Source: Dermanyssus gallinae (Eukaryota; Arthropoda; Arachnida; Mesostigmata; Dermanyssidae). From it: DNA of 64,000 bases. How positions within the stretch are numbered: position 1 is the first letter of the stretch; each line of letters begins with the position of its first letter. Shown in pieces: positions 47,432 through 64,000 of this stretch. Location of the stretch: NCBI GenBank assembly GCA_003439945.1, contig QVRM01005491.1, positions 331,001-395,000 of the forward strand, read 5' to 3'. Under the pieces are notes generated by a model that saw nothing but the letters and a program-made list of their open reading frames with translations, made no database searches and was not told the DNA's origin. Position numbers and translations under genes: made by a program.

Positions 47432-47899
47432 AGAAGCATCGTTTGATACAGTTGTTACCAGGCTAGCGGTCACAGAGGATATGTGTAGGTTTACCCTGGC
47501 CAATTTCGCCTGCGATTTTTAGGGTATTTGATCGCAATTAACTAACTTTTCGATGCGCACAGTGCGTGACTGCTCCTTGCCGACATCGAGTGGATGTCTG
47601 TGAGTTACTTCTATAAGCCTCTTGTAAGAGACGGCGGACATTACCACACATGAACCCTATGCTGAACAGAAATGTTCGCTGTTTCTTGACCTCTTTCTGC
47701 GTCGTCAATCAATAAAAGGCTAGGCTATGTATTGTACGGTAATTAAATGCTAAGGCAGATAAGTACGTGTCTGTCGTTACCGAAACACCTGCTCGCTGAA
47801 GTTAAAATGAAGAGGTCTACATCTACAAAGGCGTACGTAGAATCGAACACACGGAAAAAAATTAAAAGAGTGAATCATCAACATCGGAAACTTACGCAT
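19203..47899 (-). CDS. Vps33A: Vps33A, Sec1/Munc18-family subunit of HOPS/CORVET, fourteen exons
   Basis: Reverse-strand join 47899-47896, 46197-46028, 45762-45632, 45347-45167, 41204-41059, 40205-40072, 26384-26224, 25833-25692, 25270-25113, 24359-24282, 23436-23345, 22861-22699, 19919-19753 and 19299-19203. All phases close, giving 607 residues (human VPS33A 596). Seen: GSKCIVWDE near 36, FVPRDSFLC near 115, [16 protein letters not shown] near 230, ELRDRNFN near 300, [10 protein letters not shown] near 493, [14 protein letters not shown] at 563-576 and a short final exon ending at TAG. Known: Vps33 binds Vps16 and chaperones SNARE assembly for endosome, lysosome and autophagosome fusion. 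The A paralogue is chosen over B on overall match to human VPS33A. The first exon (four coding bases) is the least certain part; the rest is strong. Confidence 0.96.
19753..19919 (-). CDS. Vps33A: Vps33A exon 13
   Basis: Residues 521-576: [11 protein letters not shown], a Gly/Ser-rich linker, then [17 protein letters not shown]. Acceptor GCACAG|GT, donor TCCG|GTGAGG. Confidence 0.95.
20000..22690. other. Vps33A intron 12, no other gene recognised
   Basis: Unique-looking AT-rich intron with one (TA)n at about 22314-22351 and the small duplication at 20.7 kb. No coding signal was found on either strand. Confidence 0.5.
20725..20797. repeat. short tandem duplication in a Vps33A intron
   Basis: AATGAATGAAACGTATATCA plus TATTTTCAA occurs twice about 40 bases apart; the left copy has extra AATG units. 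Confidence 0.85.
22699..22861 (-). CDS. Vps33A: Vps33A exon 12
   Basis: Residues 466-520: [30 protein letters not shown] and [12 protein letters not shown], near-identical to human VPS33A. Acceptor CCGCAG|CT, donor GAG|GTAGGC. Confidence 0.96.
23345..23436 (-). CDS. Vps33A: Vps33A exon 11
   Basis: Residues 436-466: [17 protein letters not shown] and CGLLR (human [20 protein letters not shown]). Acceptor TTGCAG|GT, donor GGG|GTAAGT. Confidence 0.93.
24282..24359 (-). CDS. Vps33A: Vps33A exon 10
   Basis: Residues 410-435: [10 protein letters not shown] and [11 protein letters not shown], matching human VLRLVCLQSV and KQKVLDYYKRE. Acceptor TTCTAG|GT, donor GAG|GTGGGT. Confidence 0.94.
25113..25270 (-). 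CDS. Vps33A: Vps33A exon 9
   Basis: Residues 357-409: [18 protein letters not shown] and HIEDCIANG (human VEQEFMSG and YIEDCIAQK). Acceptor CCGCAG|AC, donor AAG|GTGAGT. Confidence 0.94.
25692..25833 (-). CDS. Vps33A: Vps33A exon 8
   Basis: Residues 310-357: [13 protein letters not shown], then [16 protein letters not shown]. Its donor C|GTATAT is the first repeat of a (TA)n tract. Acceptor CTAG|GT. Confidence 0.93.
26224..26384 (-). CDS. Vps33A: Vps33A exon 7
   Basis: Residues 256-309: [14 protein letters not shown], then a charged Ala/Lys/Ser linker, then [18 protein letters not shown]. Acceptor TTGCAG|GC, donor ACG|GTTAGT. Confidence 0.95.
26985..27371 (+). pseudogene. LINE ORF2-like C-terminal remnant
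   Basis: Plus strand: [20 protein letters not shown], then [16 protein letters not shown] in one frame and [37 protein letters not shown] in another. This recalls the conserved tail after the reverse transcriptase in some invertebrate and fish retroelements (LxWDxxxVDTxAxSH, KYxxL, FVPxAxET, FLxxLxRRIxExTGDxR, LSxAVQRGNAxSxLG). At least one frameshift is present. It lies in Vps33A intron 6. The assignment is from memory of the motif. Confidence 0.6.
27372..28380. other. Vps33A intron 6, no gene recognised
   Basis: Contains (TAA/TTA)n blocks at about 28081-28116 and 28170-28211. The stretch 27590-27730 has an RNA polymerase III B-box-like GGTTCGAGGTC on the minus strand but no matching A box. 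Confidence 0.4.
28381..29468 (+). promoter_or_regulatory. Twinfilin upstream region
   Basis: Higher GC than its surroundings, with TTG/CAA/TCG triplet runs (28400-28432, 28682-28745, 29361-29398) and a poly-C run near 29288-29304. It probably holds the twinfilin promoter and 5' UTR; the start codon context is CGACGAGATGTCG. Confidence 0.4.
29469..29635 (+). CDS. twf: Twinfilin exon 1
   Basis: Residues 1-56, MSHQTGI to DWKADFTK. Donor ACCAA|GTACGT, chosen because the next exon continues [13 protein letters not shown]. Confidence 0.95.
29469..35282 (+). CDS. twf: Twinfilin, two ADF-homology domains, complete, six exons
   Basis: Join 29469-29635, 32604-32796, 33184-33273, 33442-33579, 33723-33866 and 35007-35282; phases agree and give 335 residues (human TWF1 350). 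Seen: start MSHQTGI identical to vertebrate twinfilin, first ADF-H domain about 4-135 with [16 protein letters not shown], linker, the hallmark [12 protein letters not shown] at 159-170, second ADF-H domain about 165-300 with RYHLFSFKH and [12 protein letters not shown], and a basic tail [18 protein letters not shown] like the capping-protein-binding tail of TWF1. Known: twinfilin sequesters ADP-actin, caps and depolymerises barbed ends and binds capping protein and PIP2. The gene sits inside intron 6 of Vps33A on the other strand. Reading through the exon-1 donor would give a short false C-terminus. Confidence 0.97.
30480..30575. repeat. (TA)n microsatellite in twinfilin intron 1
   Basis: About 90 bases of pure TA. 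Confidence 0.96.
30765..30855 (-). mobile_element. tRNA-like sequence, possible SINE head
   Basis: Minus strand: A-box-like TAGCTCAGCAGGTC at about 30834-30847 and a weak B-box-like GAGTTCAAGCTT at about 30768-30779, in normal order. No cloverleaf or CCA end could be drawn, so it is not called a tRNA gene. Confidence 0.35.
31879..31949. repeat. (TA)n microsatellite
   Basis: About 70 bases of TA with one TG. Three more TA tracts follow within 600 bases (32168-32213, 32309-32341, 32453-32487). Confidence 0.94.
32604..32796 (+). CDS. twf: Twinfilin exon 2
   Basis: Residues 56-120: [32 protein letters not shown] and ATLKKSF, the core of ADF-H domain 1. Acceptor GCTGCAG|AT, donor AAG|GTTTGT. Confidence 0.96.
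33184..33273 (+). CDS. twf: Twinfilin exon 3
   Basis: Residues 121-150: [12 protein letters not shown] and the Pro-rich inter-domain linker. Acceptor CTTAG|GA, donor GAG|GTATAA; a (TA)n tract begins 17 bases later. Confidence 0.94.
33290..33424. repeat. paired (TA)n tracts filling twinfilin intron 3
   Basis: TA runs at about 33290-33345 and 33371-33424 occupy most of the 168-base intron between exons 3 and 4. Confidence 0.95.
33442..33579 (+). CDS. twf: Twinfilin exon 4
   Basis: Residues 151-196, with the family signature [10 protein letters not shown] and the start of ADF-H domain 2. Acceptor TTCCAG|GT, donor CAG|GTACGT. Confidence 0.96.
33723..33866 (+). CDS. twf: Twinfilin exon 5
   Basis: Residues 197-244: [12 protein letters not shown] and [13 protein letters not shown] within ADF-H domain 2. 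Acceptor TTTTAG|GT, donor CGC|GTACGT. Confidence 0.95.
34009..34070. repeat. (TA)n microsatellite
   Basis: About 55 bases of TA, interrupted by ACATA near the end, in twinfilin intron 5. Confidence 0.92.
34775..34980. repeat. TA/GATA/GA array with palindromic head
   Basis: CCGATGCGCGTGT at about 34780 returns inverted as ACACGCGCATCGG near 34822-34834 around a short TA core. TA, TAGA and GA repeats then run to 34980, 26 bases before exon 6 of twinfilin. Confidence 0.92.
35007..35282 (+). CDS. twf: Twinfilin exon 6 with stop
   Basis: Residues 245-335: [20 protein letters not shown], a Leu/Glu-rich helix, and the basic Gly/Arg tail; TAG at 35280-35282. Acceptor ATGCAG|GT, close behind a TA/GA repeat block. 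Confidence 0.97.
   Translation: MVSTFFIYTIPAGNYPVKVKMLFSSCKAPLIKDIEGKIEIPLARKLELDDLSELSEQRLLDILYPRADSGKDKFARPAGPAGRQGGRRLVR
37896..37937. repeat. (CTA)n triplet run
   Basis: About fourteen ACT/CTA units in a row. Confidence 0.92.
39712..39831. repeat. (CT)n-(TA)n-(GA)n palindrome followed by a 30-bp palindrome
   Basis: CT repeat, TA core and GA repeat form one self-complementary array at about 39712-39790. At 39801-39830 a second, perfect palindrome has arms TTTCAACGTGTATAT. Confidence 0.93.
40072..40205 (-). CDS. Vps33A: Vps33A exon 6
   Basis: Residues 211-256: RKELSGK then [16 protein letters not shown] and LLDEIYG, the best-conserved segment of the family. Acceptor GAGCAG|A, donor TACG|GTAAGT into the 13.7-kb intron that holds twinfilin. 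Confidence 0.95.
41059..41204 (-). CDS. Vps33A: Vps33A exon 5 with GC donor
   Basis: Residues 163-211: ECLVDN and [15 protein letters not shown]. It ends CTCAG|GCAAGT, a GC rather than GT donor, required by the phase of the next exon. Acceptor CGACAG|GA. Confidence 0.92.
41316..42481. mobile_element. foldback-type DNA transposon, 1166 bp, non-autonomous
   Basis: Both ends carry CAGGGTGTTCCTATTTGTGT inverted and are flanked by TA, as expected of a Tc1/mariner-type insertion. The inversion continues inwards for roughly 480 bases per arm with few differences, including GGTGGAAGCC, TTTAGGAGTGAGGATG and GACCAAAAATGCACGTCC. A spacer of about 200 bases remains. No transposase is encoded; open frames on the arms are by-products. 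The near-identity of the arms suggests recent insertion or repair of one arm from the other. It sits in Vps33A intron 4. Confidence 0.92.
42670..42750. repeat. (TA)n flanked by inverted arms
   Basis: ATTACACTTTAT before and AAAAAGTGTAAT after a TATC/TA tract of about 55 bases. Confidence 0.85.
42855..44720 (+). pseudogene. non-LTR retrotransposon (LINE) relic, endonuclease end to RT
   Basis: Pieces in order: [20 protein letters not shown] (end of an AP-endonuclease domain), [10 protein letters not shown] near 43575, then [11 protein letters not shown] and [12 protein letters not shown] near 43870-44010 (RT blocks), GLRNEC near 44150, [15 protein letters not shown] near 44200 and LLFADN near 44293 (the FADD box with its second Asp replaced), then a 3' part with [13 protein letters not shown]. 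Many stops and frameshifts; certainly dead. A SINE is inserted between the second and third blocks. Confidence 0.82.
43600..43808 (-). mobile_element. tRNA-derived SINE, copy 1, inside the LINE relic
   Basis: Minus strand: A box GGCTTAGTGGCAAAGC, B box GGTTCGAGATCC, then a body with AATTGGTTTGCATGGT and CGGAC, ending in A-rich sequence. It matches the copy at 56063-56275 along its whole length. Confidence 0.88.
44990..45012. repeat. short (TA)n
   Basis: TA run ending in T7, in Vps33A intron 4. Confidence 0.8.
45167..45347 (-). CDS. Vps33A: Vps33A exon 4
   Basis: Residues 102-162: [20 protein letters not shown] and [10 protein letters not shown], a highly conserved Vps33 block. Acceptor GATAG|GT, donor CGG|GTACGT. 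Confidence 0.95.
45632..45762 (-). CDS. Vps33A: Vps33A exon 3
   Basis: Residues 59-102, with [18 protein letters not shown] matching NIIFFVRPRLELMDIIAE of the human protein. Acceptor ATGCAG|GC, donor AAAC|GTGAGT. Confidence 0.94.
46028..46197 (-). CDS. Vps33A: Vps33A exon 2
   Basis: Residues 2-58, including SSGRLNL and [11 protein letters not shown], the N-terminal SM-domain block. Acceptor TTTCAG|CG, donor AAG|GTGAGT. Confidence 0.93.
46198..47895. other. Vps33A intron 1, no other gene recognised
   Basis: AT-rich, with (TA)n at about 47105-47134 and 47361-47428. Confidence 0.5.
47361..47428. repeat. (TA)n microsatellite
   Basis: About 65 bases of TA after an ACACAC lead-in. Confidence 0.94.
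47896..47899 (-). CDS. Vps33A: Vps33A exon 1, start codon micro-coding exon
   Basis: ATG C|GTAAGT on the minus strand in context GACAATGC. It leaves phase 1, exactly what exon 2 needs, and gives [14 protein letters not shown] against human MAAHLSYGRVNL. The assignment rests on splice consensus and phase, not on long homology. Confidence 0.65.
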
Positions 47900-48147
47900 T
47901 GTCACGCAAGAGTCAGTCACGTCGGAGCTTAGTAGTGGTCACGTTCTATAGCTGCCGATGCTGACGGAGCGAGAGGCAGGTCACTTCTGAATTAGAGATT
48001 AGTATGGCTGACGTTTGCTTCTGGTTTCACAAGCACTGAGAACGGACTCGTGGTAGAACAACGGCCTCCGTCGAAGATAAGCTTATTTTTTGGCTTTTCC
48101 TTGGGGTTATTCTTTATCAAGATAAATGAGCCAAATATGTATGCATG

Positions 48148-48149
<2 letters not shown>

Positions 48150-48225
<76 letters not shown>
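48150..48225. repeat. (TA)n microsatellite
   Basis: About 70 bases of TA after ATGCATGTATG, a few hundred bases upstream of the Vps33A start. Confidence 0.94.
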
Positions 48226-48227
<2 letters not shown>

Positions 48228-49404
48228 AGATAGAGAAACTATGGAGATGGCGCGGGGCGCAAGTGTCAACAGGCAAAACAAATCAAGAAGAAGAAGAAGA
48301 ATACAGAGGACGAGATAGTTATCCGGACGATGTAACCCGAACTGGAACACACTTTTTAACTCTCTCTCTAAACGTTTTTCATCACTGTTTTTTTCCGTCG
48401 TTTTCTTTTCTTAGTTAGGTTGTCGGCATATATCGTTCATCCGCAACCCAGTCATGGGGGGTGATCTTTCACGTGTTCGCGTTTCTTTGTCACTACTGCT
48501 GTCGCGGTTGTTGTAGTTATTGGTGTTGATTAGTGATGATTGTTGCTGTTCTTTCTTCTGCTCCGTTTTCTTTGTCTCACACTACGACTAACCTCTCGTC
48601 TCCACGAGCTAGCGAACCAGCCAACAAAAACTACAACCGACAAAAACAATATGTAAATAGTATTTCCTCACGATTCACTCGGACACGGACGAGGTGAAAT
48701 CAAATCACGGAAACAGGCGAGGTGCAATCGAACGCGCAGTTCCGTTACCCGTTTGTCGGTTGAACAGGTTCACAACAACAACACACAACGTCCGTCAACA
48801 GCCACAACGTTAACGACTCAACGCAAACTACACGGTACGCCAACACAACCCCAACAACTGCTGTTTCTGCTGCAGCTGCTAGCGACTTGACTGGCTTGAA
48901 ATCGACAACTGCCACTGACAACGCCTACGAACACAATGATGAGAAGGAACACACTGGCATACGCACGGATGGACGGACGGACGGCCACATACGAACCACA
49001 GAGAACAGCTGATTGATTCCTCCCTCCGGCCCTCAGTCAGTCTATGGCGGTTTGTCTCGTCTGGGCTCTCTCTCTGGTCCATCATCTCCCCCCCCCCCCC
49101 CCACCCTCCTGCACCTCTTTCCCCTCTTCCCTTCTCTTCTCTTCTCTGTCGTCTTACGTGTCTAGACAATCCTCTCCCCTTCTGCTGCTGTGCTCCGTCT
49201 GTGTTCCGACTGAGTCAGTCCACCTGAGATAGGCAGCGCATAGAGCGTCGAAATGTTGTTGTATCTATGGAGTTATTATGGTTATCTATGGAGTGTCTCT
49301 CTCGGTCTGGCTTCTCTGCTCGCAGTCTGACAGTCTGTTATCCGCCTATCCGCCGGCCGCCCTTTGTACCGCTCGCCTATCTGTATGTCTGCATCATCAT
49401 AATC

Positions 49405-49440
<36 letters not shown>

Positions 49441-49654
49441 TCGGGTCTCTCTTAAGTGAGTGAAGTACCCGCATGCGAGCGAGCCAGCGAGCGAGCGTCG
49501 GCGGCATTTGTTTGTAAACAAAGAGCTGTCAAGTGCGCGGCTGGTGGCGCGGTTGGCGCCCGGCGCCCGGCGCGCCGCCGTCCCGTGCCGTGCCGTCGTG
49601 CTGACATATGTCCTGACTGTCCTGGAGCGACCGCTCCGGAGTCCTGTTGAGTGA

Positions 49655-49800
49655 GTCGTGCTGCTCCTGCTGCCGCTGCCGCTGCTGCTGTTCTGCTCTG
49701 CTCTGCTCTTCCTCCGGCTGCTGCTGCTGAGTCCTGCAGCTGGTGCTGCCGCCGCTGGTTGAGCCTGCGGCTGCTGCTGCTGTGGTTGCTATTGCAGCTG
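49655..49800. repeat. CTG/CCG triplet-rich block
   Basis: Imperfect CTG and CCG runs in GC-rich DNA of the SGSM upstream region. Confidence 0.8.
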
Positions 49801-50139
49801 AACGTGCATTTCGTTACAGTGAGCAGCGCGTGAAGACGTGTAAGACAGCAGCAGGACATTCGACACATAGAGAGAGAGACCAATAGAGACTCACCGTCTG
49901 TCTGTCTGTCAGTTTGTCTGTCTGTCTGTCTGGTGGTTGGTGGCTGGATGTAGTGTTTATGGTGGTCGTGGTGCAGGGACTAGTGCAGTGCAGGACACAG
50001 TGTGGTGGTGGTGGTGGTGGTGGTGCTAATAATAGTGGTAGTACAGGAAGTGTCGTGGTTAGTGCATTTCAAATATTCATAAGAGAGACAGACAAAGATA
50101 GAGATATAGAGAAACAAGATTGACAGATAGGTACCGGAA

Positions 50140-50460
50140 CGTCGTGTTTTCGCAGCAGCAGCTGCTGCTGTTGTTGTTGCTGCAGCTGCCGACTTTGCTT
50201 CTGCTGCAGCTGCTGCCGCCGTTGCTGTCGCGGTGTTCTCCTACTGGTTGGTTCTCCATATGCGCGAGCTGCTATTGTTGTTGTTGTTGTTGTTGTTGCT
50301 ATTGCAGTTGTTGTTGTTGCCGTTGTTGCTACTGCAGTTGTTGTTGTTGTCGTTGGTGCTACTGCAGTTGTTGTTATTGCTGTTGTTGTTGCAGTTGTTG
50401 TTGTTGTTGCTACTGCAGTTGTTGTTGTTGTTGCTAATGCAGTTGTTGCCGTTGGCAAAG
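50140..50460. repeat. TTG/CTG higher-order triplet array
   Basis: GTTGTTGTT runs punctuated by GCTACTGCAG or GCTATTGCAG roughly every 30-45 bases, giving an irregular higher-order repeat. Confidence 0.85.
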
Positions 50461-52049
50461 GTTGGTTTGAAATGGAGTGCAGCCGCACCTCCCTCTCCTC
50501 GGACTCCTGGCGAATGCAGTTAGCCAGCCGACAAGGAGCTAGTTAATGTAATAATAATAGTAAAGCTGCTGAGTGGTGGCTTCGTTGTGCTACTGTGGCC
50601 GGCCGTCGGCAGGTGGGTGGCCGCGGTGCTAATGCAACTGCAACTGCTTACCTCAACTCATGCAGCTGCGGAATTAATCTGTCCTAATCCCGCCGGTTCG
50701 TTTTCTCTCGGTTGTCATCTGCTGCTCACTCATCAGCCTTCTCTGCTCTGCTCGGCTCGGCTCTGCTGCTCAGCCGATAGGTTGACCATCAGAAACCGGA
50801 CAGACGGACACTATCCGTTGTGTCCCGCGTCGTGAAGCGAGCAGTTCAAAGATAAATAGTACGACCTGATGCCTGATAGATGCTATCTAGTGTTGTCACG
50901 ATAAAAAAAAAGTGTTGTTACAAAATCAGTGATCAGAGACCGGCCAATCAGCACTGGTCGGAGAAATTGGAGAATCGGAAAACGCCGGTTGCTGTTGCCG
51001 AAGCTAGAACATCTTCATACCAAAGACACGCACGCGGTGCGCGCGCACAGTCTGTGGTATAAAGTACCTTGTTGTTGTTGTTGTTGAGGCCGGTTTTGTT
51101 ACTGTTGCTGTTGTTGTTGTTGCTGGTCCTCACGCATCGCTTTCACAGGAGGTCACCCCAGGTGGTGTACGCAGGCCGCATGCACATTCTTGCACATTGC
51201 ATACCATTACCTCACCATCACTTCACGACCACCATCGGTGTGCTTGATCGGAACCTCAGCAACCTCACCCTTATCTCAGCAACAGCCCATAATCCGGCCC
51301 AGCAGAGGCATCCGACTAACTAACTTTTGTTTTTTTTTATTACTAACTAACTGTCTGTCCAACTGGTCGACGAAATCCCCGCCGCCGCCGCTGCTGTCGC
51401 CACCACCCCCGAATCTAGTTGATATCAGTAAAGCGAGTCATCTTCACCTCGCTCTTCTGTCTTTACAAAGAGCGCGCGAGACTACGTGCCGTTGACGACA
51501 ACCCCCACACCCCCGGCCCCCCTTGATCATCATCGTCGTCGTCGTCGTCGTCGCCGTCTTGGTCGTGATCAGCGTGGCGCGGCTGTTCGTACAGTTTCCT
51601 GCTGCTGCTGCTTTGATTCGCGTCCTGAAACGAGTTGAGACTCATCAACTCCTCATCGATTCCGCCTGGTTGCTGTCAGATAGCGCGAGACTTTCTGGTT
51701 TTGTCTCTGTCGGCCTGTCTCTGATCCCACCTGTTGTCTCGAATGGACCAGTTGTTGTTACCACTCATTTGCCGCCACACCTTTGCTGAACGCAAAAACA
51801 AACACGCGCAAAAACAACATATTTTGTGTTCGCAGTGTTCCCGCCAACTTCACGAGGGTCGTTGTGTCTCCCCACCTCGGTCGACCCTCCCCCCAAGCCC
51901 AACCTCAATCGTGAACAACGCCAGTTCTTGTCGTCAGCGCTGTCCATATTCCTCATTATAAGCAAGTGTCATATCGTCAGTATATCGCCGCCATAGCTCT
52001 CTCTCTCTGGCGCTTTCTGTCGTTCTGATGATCTCGTTCATGTGTTGGT

Positions 52050-52112
52050 CGTTACCAACTGTCGTTGTTGTTGCTGTTGTTGTTGTTGTTGCTGTTGTTG
52101 TTGTTGTTGTTA
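52050..52112. repeat. (TTG)n triplet run
   Basis: TTG with two CTG interruptions, 190 bases before the SGSM start codon, probably in its 5' UTR. Confidence 0.88.
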
Positions 52113-52300
52113 GTAAAGTCGTTTTAGTCGCTTAGTTAGAAATAGTTTGTAAGGAGTTGGTTACTTAGTTAGTACGTTCGTTCGTTTGTTCGTTGGTTAG
52201 GCAAAGTGAGTGATTGAGTGAGCCTGTACCAAACCTTGCGCAGTACCAAACAACAGCGGAACAAGCAAGAAGCTTCGTCAGGAGAAACCGATCAGGCAGG

Positions 52301-62740
<10,440 letters not shown>

Positions 62741-64000
62741 GTGAGTACACTACAGCATTGGTGATTGTCGAACGTTTATATATGAGCGATCATCGGAGAC
62801 GTTGGTATGGACCAGAAACACGGTGGCTACAAAATTACGGCGATATGAACAATATTAACCACGCTAAAAGTGAGACGAAACATTTTTCAGCAGATTAATA
62901 GTCAGTGTCCGCCTAAGAGCGTTCGACGTTGCTTGCGCTGCATTGCTCGGTAAAACTAGCACGCACACACACAAGTACACCTCAGGTTGTGCATGCATAT
63001 ATATATATATATATATAATGGAGGGAAAACTTGGCATTATTCTTAAACTGTTGTGAAATGACGCTTGTTGCAGATTGTCTGTTAAGAGCGCTAAAGAAGG
63101 CGACACGGGAATATTTTAGTTACTAATTAGCCCTTTGACTGGAGGTAGCACGACGCAGTTATAGTTGCTCTAAAGTCGCTGTGCTATCACAGCGTGAAGT
63201 ATCTGGATAGTGGTGATGAGGTTAGTGTTCGCGGTAATGCTGATGATGACGACAGCGACGACCGATTGGTTTTATTCGAGCTTGAACTTTGAACCCCTGC
63301 TTGCTGGCCTGCGTAGAGCCAATTAGACAGGCTGGCGGCCTGCGGCGAAGCAGAAACGAACATTTCTTCGAACTTGCGGCTGTGTCGACGCATATTTCCT
63401 GCTTCCCTCCCTCCGGCAGTAGGGTAGCTTCTGTTGGTAAACTTGGCATATTCGAATTTTAGGAGTGCCTACATGACTAGCGCGTAAATTAGTAGTTTGG
63501 TGGCAATGGTTTGGTAGTAGCCTGAAGATTTGTGTGTGTGTATGCACGCATATCGCTCGGTGTTGCTAACACTGTTAAGCACTACGAGTGTAAATAGCGG
63601 GAGTGACTTAAGCAACTAACCCATCGTCTAAAAACAAGGCGTTGCCATAGCGACCGGGACAATAGACCAGCGTGTGATTTGGTAGCTTGTTCTCAATTGG
63701 CAATCGAAGATGCCCCTGCCCCAAAGGAAAACGAGCCTTGAAGTTGACAGGTTTCAGCCGCGGGTTTAAAAACCTTCAATCACTCCCCGACTGTACTAAT
63801 ATGAAGCCGTGAAAGGAAGCCATCCAAATACAAGATATTTCGCACCGTGTGAGTTCAAAGACCAAATGAGAGCGTATGTGCTGTTTATCAACTGTTTCAC
63901 AACATGCTTAGAGAATACTCCTGCAGGGAGCGACATTACGAGACACAGTTTTAAAAGTTAACAACCGAAAATTTCTTCGGTAGATAGCCTATAGGTGAAC
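62741..64000. other. SGSM intron 3 start, no further exon recognised
   Basis: An AG at 63073 keeps phase but leads to a stop within 16 codons without homology, so it was not accepted. One (TA)n at about 62998-63016. Confidence 0.5.

Larger units (their letters stand above)
47900..52300. promoter_or_regulatory. divergent upstream region shared by Vps33A and SGSM
   Basis: About 4.4 kb separates the two start codons. The right half is GC-richer than the rest of the window, with clustered CTG, TTG, GGT and TCG triplets, (CT)n and poly-C, and no supported gene. It probably holds promoters and 5' UTR of both genes; no TATA box or initiator could be assigned. Confidence 0.5.

Noticed and set aside
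52214..52300. Upstream extension of the SGSM frame
   Set aside because: The open frame reaches 52214 but has no ATG before 52301, and an in-frame stop precedes it.
63074..63120. Fourth SGSM exon
   Set aside because: The acceptor is in phase but the frame stops quickly and shows no likeness to SGSM.

Overview
This is nuclear DNA of an animal, most likely an arthropod. The genes are split by spliceosomal introns of about 0.1 to 13.7 kb, and their proteins match conserved animal families almost end to end. The long introns, the dense (TA)n tracts, the CAA/CAG triplet runs near gene starts and the mariner and LINE debris would fit a mite or tick. That placement is inference only; nothing in the window fixes the species.

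Four protein-coding genes can be reconstructed. (1) Rheb, plus strand, four coding exons between 5293 and 13524, 187 residues. (2) Vps33A (Drosophila carnation type), minus strand, fourteen exons between 47899 and 19203, 607 residues. (3) Twinfilin, plus strand, six exons between 29469 and 35282, 335 residues; it lies wholly inside the 13.7-kb sixth intron of Vps33A on the opposite strand. (4) The 5' part of a small G protein signalling modulator (SGSM1/2; RUN plus TBC family), plus strand, three exons from 52301 to 62740; the gene runs off the right edge. Vps33A and SGSM are divergent, with about 4.4 kb between their start codons.

Layout: 1-5292 is Rheb upstream DNA rich in CAA/CAG/TTG and other simple repeats. 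5293-13524 is Rheb; its first intron holds three mariner transposase remnants. 13525-19202 is intergenic with a decayed foldback element. 19203-47899 is Vps33A, whose introns hold twinfilin, a LINE 3' end, a tRNA-like SINE head, a fresh-looking 1.17-kb foldback transposon, and a LINE broken by a tRNA-derived SINE. 47900-52300 is the shared upstream region, with triplet repeats. 52301-64000 is SGSM, whose introns hold a second LINE relic, a second copy of the SINE and a foldback fragment.

Rheb (mTORC1 activation on lysosomes), Vps33A (HOPS/CORVET fusion at late endosomes and lysosomes) and SGSM (Rab/Rap regulation) all touch endolysosomal signalling, and twinfilin regulates actin. Nothing in the sequence shows co-regulation, so the grouping may be chance. 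The most unusual non-genic signals are the foldback family with arms of roughly 480 bp, about forty (TA)n tracts (several abutting splice sites), and several long palindromes, some centred on TA tracts. I found no rRNA gene, no convincing intact tRNA gene, no CRISPR array and no prokaryote-type operon.
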